Position numbers and translations under genes: made by a program | Notes under the pieces: model-generated | The model's database searches: none | Seen by the model: the letters and a program-made list of their open reading frames with translations, nothing else | What the model was told of the DNA's origin: nothing | Assembly (NCBI GenBank): GCA_037039925.1 | Contig: JAXRKP010000414.1 | Coordinates: forward strand, 177,501-241,500 | DNA: 64,000 bases | Direction of reading: 5' to 3' | Source: Doris montereyensis | Taxonomy: Eukaryota > Mollusca > Gastropoda > Nudibranchia > Dorididae | In this document: positions 55,254 through 64,000 of the stretch, piece by piece | Position numbering within the stretch: position 1 is the stretch's first letter | Layout of the letters: every line of letters starts with the position of its first letter

Positions 55254-56091
55254 TCAACTCACTGAGTACTGATTCCGATACGTAATCGTAATCGCACTTT
55301 GTCCCCGCGATCGGATACTGACACACCCTCGGAACGAACTTTAGTCATTTTTAATATTACGATAATAGATCAGAATCAGCCTTTATCGGTAGTCGGACCA
55401 TACATTTCATTTCATGCCGAATTTCCCGGAAGTGGAAGTAACATTTTTTTTTAGGTGAATTTTTCAAGCACGTGACCTGAAGAAACGAAACTAGAGCAAA
55501 AATGACTGCACCAAGGAAACGCGCTACGAATATCTTCAAAGCTCTACAATATGATTCCGACCATAATTTCGAAAGTGATAGTGATATCCCTGATGTAGAT
55601 GATGCCGATTTTGTGTCAGAGCATGATAGAGGTGGGTTTGCTCGTGAGAGGCCATCTACTTCTACATCTACTCCTTCATCAAGTAGAACAGGTGCTACTG
55701 GTAGGCCAAACGTCCATGATATCTCTCAAACAGAAGGCAGTGATGTCGACTGTTCTTCAGAGGATAGTAGCGACTCTGAAGATTTAGTTGAAGCTAGATC
55801 TGGATCTAATTTATTCATTTTTATTTGCATTTTATTATTGGCATGTCATGTTCCGCAGATTTGTGAAAAAGTTCAAAATGGTATCATAATTAAAAATTTA
55901 TAGGAAAAAACCAATTTATGATAGAATATTCATGTTATTATTTTCTTAAAGAAAATGAGTGGAAGTTTCATGTGTCCAAATTTGTTATAAATTGAACAAT
56001 TAGGAAGGAGATAATTTTTTTTGAAAATACCCCAAAACCCCAGTCTTTAACGATTGTGAGGTCGGCCGAACCCCAGTACTCAGTGAATTAA
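55254..56091 (+). mobile_element. Internally deleted piggyBac-type element
   Basis: The left end TCAA (55254-55257) is followed by CTCACTGAGTACTG. The right end reads CAGTACTCAGTGAA then TTAA (56088-56091). The termini are 14-bp near-perfect inverted repeats next to TTAA-type targets (one mutated to TCAA). Inside is an acidic N-terminal transposase-like frame, but no DDD core. About 830 bp between targets fits a non-autonomous deletion derivative. Confidence 0.75.
55502..55903 (+). pseudogene. N-terminal piece of a piggyBac-like transposase
   Basis: ATG-started frame reading MTAPRKRATNIFKALQYDSD, then an acidic Ser/Asp-rich stretch (DSDIPDVDDADFVSE; DCSSEDSSDSEDLVEARSG). Basic start plus acidic Ser-rich leader is typical of piggyBac transposase N-termini, also seen in the element at 24.3-25.7 kb. 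After about residue 102 the frame runs into unrelated hydrophobic sequence (LFIFICILLLACHV), where the catalytic region has been deleted. Assignment rests on the terminal repeats and the N-terminal style, not on a catalytic motif. Confidence 0.55.
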
Positions 56092-56739
56092 AGATGTCGG
56101 AGACAATGAAAATGGAAAGTCAATTGACATTCTCATTACACACTTAGGGACGTCCCATAAAATGTTCAGCTAAGACACCAACATGTGCAATCTCTGTTGT
56201 ACTCCTCACCAGTGATAACATCATTACATCGTGCTTCAAAATCAAACACATGGGCACACAACACAAAAATTAAAGGGAAAAAGAGAGCATGATAGAAAAA
56301 AAGACAACATTGTAAGTAATGTAAGGAAAGCAAACACTATTTTTTGGCTTTCAAGGGTAAAAATTCAAAACAAAAACCTTCTTTACTAAAAGAAGAAAAT
56401 AGACAAAAGCGTATCCATAGTAAAGCTCTTTCCAGGGTTGCTATAGCGACCTCACACCCCATTTTTTTTTAATGATAGCTTTCTGGTTTCATTACACACA
56501 AGTTGCAATGCCAGTCACATCTGATGTTTCCCCAGTGGCTCCTTGCTCTAATCAAGCACGACAGTGAAATACCCTGTACCTTGTAGGTTGATCCGTCTTT
56601 GGCATTCATTGGGCCATTTCTTGGTATCCAACATACTTAAAATGGGAATCCCCGATTACCAAGGAAATTTGGCTGCAGGTTTCTGTCACCGGCCGTAAGC
56701 CAACCGAGGCTTCAAGGGCTCTCTTGGAGCTCAAACCAT

Positions 56740-57045
56740 GCTGTAAAGTAAAGTTCCTTCAAGGCCATTGTGGCCTATAGACCCGGAGCTTATCCCAATT
56801 TCTAATGCATGAAAGAGAACAGGTGATAATAATCACTTCCTGGACAGGACACTAGCCTGATGCAGATTTTTACTCACAAGCTAGTGCTTGTACTCATTTG
56901 CACCTGGGTCGGCGGGGGAAAATGCGTGTTAAGTGTCTTTCCCAAGGAACACAACGTCTGACCTGGCTTTCCTAAGATTCCGACCCAGGACCTCATGATC
57001 CAAACTCCAGCAGCCTAACCACTTGGCCATACAGACGCCACACAA
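56740..57045 (-). mobile_element. tRNA-derived SINE (family of 15.5 kb)
   Basis: Minus-strand head: GGCCAAGTGGTTAGGCTGC (A box) and GGGTCGGAATCTTAGG (B-box position). The body blocks match 45200-45460 in order: ACACTTAACACGC, CCCAGGTGCAAATGAG and CTAGCTTGTGAGTAAAAATC. The rest of 56092-57980 holds no recognised gene. It would be 3' UTR of the PNPLA gene if that transcript is long. Confidence 0.82.
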
Positions 57046-57982
57046 AACCAACTAGGCCCAGTGTAGAAAAAAACCCAAAAAGAAGAGTACACTGCTCATT
57101 TGAAAAAAAAAACAAAAACTTTTCAAAGCCTTGCTTCAAACCAAGATGAGAAAACTATCGGCATGAACTGAAAACAATTCGTACATATGTTGTTTCTGGA
57201 GAGGAGAGTTCCCACTTTGAGTGGCTTTTGTTCTGTTGCAAAATTTGGTAAACACATTGCTTCAATAACGGAGGAAGGGTCAAGGGTCATGGTGCAATAA
57301 CCACTTAGGAATCAGATAGTACTAAGTGTCACGCAGTACTTTAAGCTTTGAAGTTATCATTTGTCAAAAAATTGTAAAGCATGCAAAAGTGGGTGATGAG
57401 AAATGGGGAGGTTTTTTGCTACACGTTCATTATGTCAAATTAAAATGGCATACTTATACGTAGAAAAACCAACGTCAATCGTAAGTGTATGCATATAAGT
57501 GATACGGTGAGTGAGAAATGTTATGCTATACATGAAAACAAAAGTACGTCAATTTGAAATGCAGTAAGTGAGTTTGGTCCATGATAAATGTTCAATATCA
57601 AACACACAGTTTCTAGTTAAATACTGTACCATTAATCAATGTAAAAGAAAGAAAGAAAAAAACCCCCAATAAAATCATGATAGAGCAAATCCTTGCGTTG
57701 AGGATAAAAGACAAAAGCTGTGAGCTCTAAATTGTGTTACTTTCAACAAGGAAAACCTAATTTCTGTTAAATCTTCAAGCAGAGAAATTAAAATAAAAAA
57801 ATTGGATAAAAAAAAAAAAAGAACAAACAAAACTTGAGATTCTCCCTGCCCTTTCCCAAAAGAACCTAGACAAAACAACGGCCAAAAATTATCAAATAAA
57901 CAAAAATAGATGAATGCAAAAACACAAAAGTTTGACTTGCTCTTGTCTTCAGATCTATTACCTGTTCCACAGGTAAGGATTT

Positions 57983-57987
57983 TTATT
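57983..57987 (-). CDS. PNPLA6/7: PNPLA terminal exon, candidate stop codon
   Basis: An excellent acceptor on the minus strand (TACTGAT branch-like motif, long pyrimidine tract, CTCTCCAG ending at 57988) is followed by AATAAA. With the phase-1 G left by exon 58550-58747 this reads GAA TAA, i.e. Glu and stop. The AATAAA could also resemble a polyadenylation signal. An alternative acceptor (GGAACAG, about 57973) would give an extended, hydrophobic, less likely C-terminus. Confidence 0.4.
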
Positions 57988-60900
57988 CTGGAGAGATGAA
58001 AATGAGAAAATGAAAACAATCAGTATATCTTTACTTTGAATGCATTGAAAAAAAAGCTTAAGTCAATGTACTAAAAAAAAAAAAGAATAAAATCCTGATA
58101 GTCAGACATTTTAAAAAGTTGGTATGTAAATGTGTAAATTTTGCCATTCGTTCATCTTCTCCTATAGTGACGTGTAAACGTTTATATAGAATCATATCAG
58201 ATCTTCTTAACCCCAAACAACTGAAAATGCCAGCACTATGCATAGATAAATTTTAAACCTGTCTGTTTTAAAAGACTTGCCTATTTGGAGAAAAAATGTG
58301 TAGAAATTCCAAATGACCCGTATGAAATCACAAAACTTCAGGCCTACAACTTCAACAGCATAGATGTTAGGACTGAGGAGGTGTCACTAATTTATATACA
58401 ACAAAGCCAACCTTCTATTAACTATAAACTACCCCCCCCCACCCCACCCAAAAAAAACAACAAAAAGACGAAAACAAGAACTAACCTTCTTTCTTTATCA
58501 CGCCCAATTTACTGTAAATTTCTACGATCTTTTATAAACATTGCATTACCATTTGAGGCGACCGTCTCCTGGTCGGTTTCCTTGGGTGAGTCCGTCACAA
58601 GACTTGCCTGCTCGGCTTCCTCCTCCTCCTCATCTTCCTCCTCCGTGTTCATGAACTCATCGTCTTCCTCATAGCCATCCAGGCTGGACTGAAGCTCCTC
58701 ATTGTCCACTATCTCACCCATGTCCACCATCAACTCTTCCTCTGATTCTAAAAGATAAAATATCGAAAAATATGTGACAATTAACAAATCCAAAATAAGG
58801 ATACATTTACAACCAGAATAAAAAACCAAGCCCAAACTGTATGAAAGCAAAAATTAATGTTAAGACCAGCGCTGTTTTCAAATTTGTGATAATGTGATAA
58901 TGATTTCACTTTAGTGAAATTGAATTATTTTCTTGTGCTTTTTATGTAAAATTTTGAAATTTTAACGGTATCCTCGATGCATATATGCTATCTTTGAACA
59001 GTATGCAATACATATATGTATGTACAAGCATGCACGTAAGTAATGTTGGATAATGATTTCTCTTTATTATAAAGCTGGGTCTCTTGAACTTTGACTACAG
59101 TTAACTCGGGAAGCACTGTATCGGTTACGGGTGATATCAAGTACGGTTATTAAATCAAATTAGTTCTCGCTACTGAAGTTACACAGGCTTTAACGTAACG
59201 TAAGTTACTAACGTAGCTACTGAAGTTACACAGGCTTTTAACGTAGTACTCGATACTAAAGTTACACAGGCTTTTAACGTAGTACTCGATGCTTAAGTTA
59301 CACAGGCTTTTAACGTAGTACTCGATACTAAAGTTACACAGGCTTTTAACGTAGTACTCGATACCTTTTAAAAGTTACTGAAGTTACACAGGCTTTTAAC
59401 GTAGTACTCGATACCAAAGTTACAAGGCAATTTTATACTGGCTTTTTATTGTAACGACCAGAAATTGACAAAATGAGTTACAGTAACAATAAAAAGTTTT
59501 GGGGTTCACGGGCAAGAAAATCTATTTCCAATCAATTTAAATACTGATTCGATCCAAGAATTTATTGGCTAAGAACCAAAAGCAGACTATTTGAAATCTA
59601 CGTGCGAAATGTGGAGGCTGTGGGTGCAGCGATTTTGCTGAGTTAAAAGCGGTCAAAGTTAGAGACGTTCAGCTTTATATTTATAGATTTACAGACCGTT
59701 GAAAGAGACAGCAATAAATGCGCTCTCTGGGGGAGCAAGAAGCACTGAGTGCGCTATCCTCAATAAAAAACCAAGATATAGAAATGTGCGTACACCTGTC
59801 TGGATGCTGGTCTTTCAATGAAATGACGCTAGGGGATAAATATTAGCACAGACGGTGAGATTGCACTGTGGCAGGGATAGAGACCATAAATCCATTTCTA
59901 TCCTTATCTTGGAGAGAGATAGAAATGTGCATTCATAACCTACATGTTATATTTACTTTACCTCTAAAATAAATGACATAGGAGTTTGCATTCATAACCT
60001 ATATGTTATATTTATTTTACCTCTAAAATAAATGACATAGAAGTTTGCATTCATTCATATTTACTTTACCTCTAAAATAAAGGACATGTGTACATTTAAT
60101 CTATATGTTATACCTTTACCTCTAAAATAAATGACATAGGAGTGTGCATTCATAATCTATTTGTTATATTTACTTTACCTCTAAAATAAATGACAAGAGA
60201 GATAGGAATCATAATCTATATGTTATATGAACAGTCATCACAAAACTAAAATAAATGATTCATGCACTTGAGTGTGCATTCATAAACTATATGTTATATT
60301 TGACTTGAACAGTCATACAAAATAAATGACATAGTGCATTCATAATCTGAATTATATTGACTTGAACCTCATCAAAAAAATGACATAGGAATGTGCATTC
60401 ATAATCTATATGTTTAAACAGTCATCACAAAAAAATAAATGAGAAAGGAATGTGAATTCATAACTTGACTTGAACACTTCACCCAAAATAAATGACATAG
60501 GAATCAAAACAAAATGTGAATTCATAATCTAATGTTATATTTAAACTTCAAAACAAAACTTCATACTTTTCAAGGAAAATACAGACTTCGAACTCAAAGT
60601 CAAAAAAACGTAAAACAATTTTTCAAGTAAGGTTGGAATGTGAACAAATGCACTTGACTTGAACTGTCCACAAAAGATGTAAAACTTGTTGGAGGGTTGA
60701 ATTTTGACACCTGCTCTGCCAGATCAGTGAAAAATCACAGGTATAGGAATGTGAATTAATGGAATTTTGATTGAACAGTCATCTTTGGTTTGTTTGTAGG
60801 AATGTGAATTCATGCACTTGACTTGAACAGTCATCACAAAACAAGAGAGATTTGAATGTGAATTTATAGCGTTGTTTCATTGGAATTTGCCCATCAAAAC

Positions 60901-63900
60901 AAGAGAAATGTGTCATTGCATTTGACTTGAACAGTCATCACAAAACAAGAGAAATGTGAATTCATGCACTTGACTTGAACAGTCATCACAAAACAAGAGA
61001 GATGATGTCAAGGTGAAATAAGATGTGAATTCACTTGAAAGTCAGTGAAACAGCCAGGTAAGAGACTTGAAAGATTGAAAACAAATGAGGAAATGTGAAA
61101 CAACCAGATAAGAGACTTGAAAGATTGAAACAAATGAGGAAGACGAGGAAACATTCACAAAGACTTGAAAGATTGAAAGCAAATGAGGAAGACGAATGGA
61201 AACAACCAGACTTGACTTGAAGATTGATCACAAAACAGGAGATAAAGGAAACAACCAGATAAGAGACTTGAAAGATTGACTCCAAAACAAGAAGATAGGA
61301 AACAATTCAGGCACTTAACTGTAGACTTAAAGATTGAAAGCAAAATGAGGAAGACGAGGAAACAGCCAGGTAAGAGACTTGAAAGATTGAAAGCAAATGA
61401 GGAAGATGCCAGGAAACAGCCAGGTAAGAGACTTCCAAAGATTGAAAGCAAATGAGGTTCACGAGGAAACAGCCAGATCAGTAAGAGACTTGAAAGATTG
61501 AAAGCAAATGAGGAAGAATTTTGAAACAACAGATAAGAGTTTGTTTGAAAGATTGAAAGCAAATGTCAGGAAATAAGAGGAAACAGCCAGGTAAGAGACT
61601 TGAAAGATTGAAAGCAAATGAGGAAGACCTACCGGTAGCCCATGCAAACTGGCTCTTGAGGACATTTTGTTATTATACAGATAAACGAGTGTCAAGCAAA
61701 GAAGACAAGACGTGTTAAAAGAACACAGGTGTTGTAATGTAGTTGAAAACACGCAGCACAACGTAGTACAGAAAGAGAGATTCTGATAATAGAATGTTTG
61801 ACTTTGACAGGAGAACATGTGAATTTGACAGGACAACGTGTGATTTTAACAGGAAACGTATGACGGAAAGTTTGATTTTGACACAAGAATGTGTGATTCC
61901 GGTTGAAAAGTTTTCTTCGATTTAGTTACTCGGGGCAACGTTTGGCCAAACTGGCGGTGTTATTCGTATGGCTTACTGTATTTGATCGTATATAAACTGT
62001 GAATTCTTTGCCGGCTGACTTCACTTAGAAGTCGTCAGTATCAAAAATGCAGAATTTCAGACTTACTTTTGGCAACATTTGGCCAAACTGTGGCTGTGAT
62101 TCATATAAGTCTTTAAATAAATGTCATCAGAAATGCTCACATAACAAGCAATTAATCATTCACAGTCATATGATTTACTGTATTCATATATCACTAGCTG
62201 TGGGGAAACAAGGTGTGCAGACATTTCAGACTTACTTTTGGTAAATACTTGTCTCTCAGCTGTTTGGACCTGGTTTCACTCTTTAGGGGCGGGGCCTCAC
62301 GGAACAGATTGTCTATAACTCCGCCTTTTTGCCAGGCTGACATCAGGGTCATGCCATGATGGTACCCCACTTCCTATTGTGTGAATTTTAAAACAAGAAA
62401 GAAAAAAAAACAAAACAATTTCACACATGAAGAATTTGACAGAGAAAAAGATTCCGTCTTTCTTGTATAAAATCAAATGAGAATAAAACAAAAAGATTTT
62501 TTCTTTTTTTGACCAAACGATGACTGGGAAGAATAAGGGGAGGTCAAAACACAGACAACGTTTTACCAATATTCCTTTCCAATGGCAATTTTCCCATTAC
62601 GAAGGGTTCGGTGGACGCAAATCAGAAACTTGCAGAGTCCCGGTACCATCGATATGGTTAAGAGCCGCTGGCTAAAAAGTAAAGACAAGCGGTGAGGCTA
62701 CGGGTCACGTGTGTAGAGACATTGGTAGCGAACCAGTAGTGTTGTGAGTTTGTAACCATGACGACACTGATTCAAAACCCCATGGCTGGCTCGGGTATTT
62801 TTTCACAACGTTGTACACTTAGGAAAGGTACTTCCCTCACTTGAATCAGGCGTGAATGAGTACCCAACTACAGGTTGAGAAAGATCTTGTCAGAGTGTTA
62901 GTACAAAGCACCTAAAAGGCAACCCATAGAGTTGAGAAGGACTTTGAATGAAACGGCCTGCTGGGGGATGAATGATGTACAGTCATTAAGCCTGCACTTT
63001 TGTGGGGATACAGACTGTAAATCCATCTTAGGCTTGTGATGGCCCTCCTCTCATAGGACAGTCCAACCCTTAGTGCTTGTGATGGCCCTCCTCTCACAGG
63101 ACAGTCCAAAAACTCTCATAGGACAGACTTGTGATGGCCCTCCTCTCACAGGACAGACAGCCCTTGTGATGGCCCCTCTCACAGGACAGTCCAAACCTTA
63201 GGCTTGTGATGGCCCTCCTCTCATAGGGAGGCTTGTGAGCCCTCCTTCAAAACCTTAGATGGCCCTCCTTCATAGGACAGTCCAATAGGCTTGTGATGGC
63301 CCTCCTCTCACCTTAGGACAGTAGGACACAGGACAGTCCAAACCTTAGGCTTGTGATGGCCCTCCTCTCACAGGACAGTCCAAACCTTAGGCTTGTGATG
63401 GCCCTCCTCTCACAGGACAGTCCAAACCTTAGGCTTGTGATGGCCCTCCTCTCATAGGACAGTCCAAACCTTAGGCTTGTGATGGCCCTCCTCTCACAGG
63501 ACAGTCCAAACCTTAGGCTTGTGATGGCCCTCCTCTCACAGGACAGTCCAGGAAGTCCAAACCTTAGGGCTTGTGATGGCCCTCTCTCTCTGAGGACAGT
63601 CCAAACCTTAGGCTTGTGATGGTCCTCCTCTCACAGGACAGTCCAAACCTTAGGCTTGTGATGGCCCTCCTCTTAGGACAGTCCAACCCTTGACTTGTGA
63701 TGGCCCTCCCTTCAAGGACGGTCCACAGTCCAAACCTTAGGTCCTCCTTCATAGGACACACATGGCCCTCCTTCACAGGACAGTCCAAACCTTAGGCTTG
63801 TGATTTCATCAAAACGCTTCCAAATTGGATGCCCCTCCTCTCACAGGACAATTACTACATTTTGGCTGACATTTCAAAGCAGTCTTACCGATCAATCGGT

Positions 63901-64000
63901 GGGATCAATCGGGGTCGAATGTATTCGCAGTAATCTGAGTTTTTGACTCCCTCCAACTGCCGCACACAAGACACATAGGCCAATCTGGTCTGTATCTCAC
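57983..64000 (-). CDS. PNPLA6/7: Patatin-like phospholipase PNPLA6/PNPLA7 (neuropathy target esterase), C-terminal exons, 5' part outside window
   Basis: The family hydrolyses lysophosphatidylcholine and phosphatidylcholine at the ER membrane. It combines cyclic-nucleotide-binding-like domains with a C-terminal patatin Ser-Asp domain. Only the segment after the catalytic region is here: [19 protein letters not shown] (63998-63942), [27 protein letters not shown] (62370-62311), [17 protein letters not shown] (60732-60682), and an acidic tail [18 protein letters not shown]. Order and motifs match the NTE C-terminus ([22 protein letters not shown], acidic tail). At least one short exon between 63889 and 62373 was not identified. 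PNPLA6 and PNPLA7 are not distinguishable from this region. Confidence 0.85.
58550..58747 (-). CDS. PNPLA6/7: PNPLA exon, acidic C-terminal tail (198 bp)
   Basis: Acceptor TATCTTTTAG, donor GTAATG; phase 1 in and out. It reads (E)[45 protein letters not shown] and [18 protein letters not shown] long acidic low-complexity tail follows the FTDLAE region in NTE-family proteins. The exon is open throughout and lacks repeats, in contrast to its surroundings. Confidence 0.75.
59175..59440. repeat. 35-bp minisatellite
   Basis: About 7 units of AAGTTACACAGGCTTTTAAC followed by GTAGTACTCGATACT, in the PNPLA intron between 58747 and 60666. 59441-59925 is unremarkable. Confidence 0.92.
59930..60560. 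repeat. About 57-bp minisatellite, degenerate on the right
   Basis: Units contain GTGCATTCATAATCTATATG, TTATATTTACTTTACCTC and TAAAATAAATGACATAGGA. After 60220 units are mixed with pieces of the next array (TGAACAGTCATCACAAAA). Confidence 0.88.
60560..61025 (-). repeat. About 47-bp minisatellite surrounding and sharing sequence with a PNPLA exon
   Basis: Plus-strand units contain GCACTTGACTTGAACAGTCA and TCACAAAACAAGAGAAATGT. On the minus strand the unit reads TTTTGTGATGACTGTTCAAG and TCAAGTGC. This is nearly the 3' edge of the exon at 60666-60735 (TTTTGTGGACAGTTCAAG, TCAAGTGC). Units lie on both sides of the exon. Confidence 0.85.
60666..60735 (-). CDS. PNPLA6/7: PNPLA exon with FTDLAE motif, boundaries uncertain
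   Basis: The minus strand reads [17 protein letters not shown] then TSFVD, matching the conserved FTDLAE...PPTS block near the NTE C-terminus. No AG acceptor lies directly upstream of TTCACTGAT. The donor side GACAGTTCAAG is non-consensus. The exon is embedded in tandem repeats that carry versions of its own edges, which probably displaced its true boundaries. Confidence 0.7.
61030..61645 (-). repeat. About 52-bp minisatellite with acceptor-like unit
   Basis: Plus-strand units read GAGACTTGAAAGATTGAAAG, CAAATGAGGAAGACGAGG and AAACAGCCAGGTAA. On the minus strand each unit is a pyrimidine-rich run ending TTTCAATCTTTCAAG then TCTCTTAC, like a splice acceptor. One unit (61471-61490) reads TCTCTTACTGATCTGGCTG. 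It shares ACTGATCTGGC with the FTDLAE exon and keeps its phase (SLTDLA). About 11 units. Confidence 0.85.
61915..62245 (-). repeat. About 160-bp duplication of a PNPLA exon end and donor
   Basis: TTTCAGACTTACTTTTGG occurs at 62055-62072 and again at 62225-62242, where it is the genuine exon end and GTAAGT donor (minus strand). GGCAACGTTTGGCCAAACTG (61932) and GGCAACATTTGGCCAAACTG (62071) repeat with TTACTGTAT downstream of each. Two to three partial copies. Confidence 0.75.
62236..62373 (-). CDS. PNPLA6/7: PNPLA exon with VGYHHG motif (138 bp)
   Basis: The acceptor is a long pyrimidine tract ending CACAATAG; the donor is a perfect GTAAGT. It reads [37 protein letters not shown] and QLRDKYLPK, 46 codons, phase 0 both sides. 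It corresponds to the NTE segment DVGYxxG...GNVIEKM that follows the patatin domain. No indel is seen. Confidence 0.85.
62695..62885 (+). mobile_element. SINE-like fragment
   Basis: Related to 3095-3250: GTGAGTTTGTAACCATGACG, GATTCAAAACCCC (B-box-like) and AGGAAAGGTACTTCC. 62886-63035 shows weak similarity to other short elements but nothing firm. Confidence 0.5.
63040..63815. repeat. 42-bp minisatellite
   Basis: About 18 units of CTTAGGCTTGTGATGGCCCT followed by CCTCTCACAGGACAGTCCAAAC. Edges are irregular. It lies in the PNPLA intron less than 75 bp downstream of the exon ending at 63889. Confidence 0.95.
63889..64000 (-). CDS. PNPLA6/7: PNPLA exon at the window edge (partial)
   Basis: Reads [37 protein letters not shown], donor GTAAGA, phase 2. 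[12 protein letters not shown] and YCEYxRP are near-invariant in the NTE family. RPRLIPPID contains a four-residue in-frame duplication relative to the expected RPPID, caused by a repeat of CCGATTGATC. The exon continues past the right edge. Confidence 0.9.

Noticed and set aside
57675..58019. Extended C-terminal exon of PNPLA (GNRSEDKSKSNF...)
   Set aside because: Needs a weaker acceptor and yields a long hydrophobic Phe/Leu-rich tail unlike the family. The upstream acceptor with an immediate stop is preferred.
62567..62646. Candidate PNPLA exon on the minus strand ([15 protein letters not shown], donor GTAAAA)
   Set aside because: It lies where a short exon is expected and faintly resembles the FKT..FGK..IY segment, but no AG acceptor and no frame satisfies the phases of both neighbours. 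Left unassigned.

Overview
This is an AT-rich animal nuclear window. It has spliceosomal introns with GT-AG boundaries, tRNA-derived SINEs, several non-LTR retrotransposon fragments and piggyBac-type elements. The repeat content and the GATCTAGATC-rich intron DNA suggest an invertebrate, most likely a lophotrochozoan or mollusc (possibly a heterobranch snail). The taxon is an inference; the sequence contains no marker that decides it.

Two protein-coding genes are recognisable, placed tail to tail. On the + strand, 1401-22282 holds the last ten exons of a long/very-long-chain fatty-acid transport protein (SLC27A/FATP acyl-CoA synthetase family). Every internal splice phase fits except where exons carry small frameshifts. 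On the - strand, from the right edge down to about 57.98 kb, lies the C-terminal part of a PNPLA6/PNPLA7 (neuropathy target esterase/Swiss cheese) lysophospholipase. Its N-terminal regulatory and catalytic parts are outside the window. About 35 kb between the two 3' ends contains no convincing host gene.

The dominant feature is tandem repetition. By hand tally roughly 28-29 kb (about 45%) consists of some forty unrelated minisatellite and microsatellite arrays with units of 2 to about 66 bp, often packed end to end. Between them sit SINEs (3.1, 7.5, 9.5, 15.5, 30.3, 45.3, 49.3, 56.9 and 62.7 kb), LINE reverse-transcriptase remnants (8.2-8.85, 18.7, 23.4-24.0 and 26.1-26.4 kb), a decayed piggyBac transposase (24.3-26.0 kb), an internally deleted piggyBac element (55.25-56.09 kb), a 2.4-kb inverted-repeat element (19.5-21.95 kb), and a dispersed repeat present twice (0.3 and 37.8 kb).

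The most unusual observation is that several arrays are built from the splice junctions of the genes they interrupt. The SLC27A intron 11022-13864 is filled from its 5' end by about 30 copies of its own exon end plus GTAAG donor, and from its 3' end by about 20 copies of its own GCAG acceptor plus exon start. Hybrid units occur where the two arrays meet. A PNPLA exon near 60.7 kb is embedded in arrays that also carry its own edges. Indels in several exons mean that either the SLC27A copy is decaying or the consensus sequence has small errors. Raw reads and RNA data would decide this.
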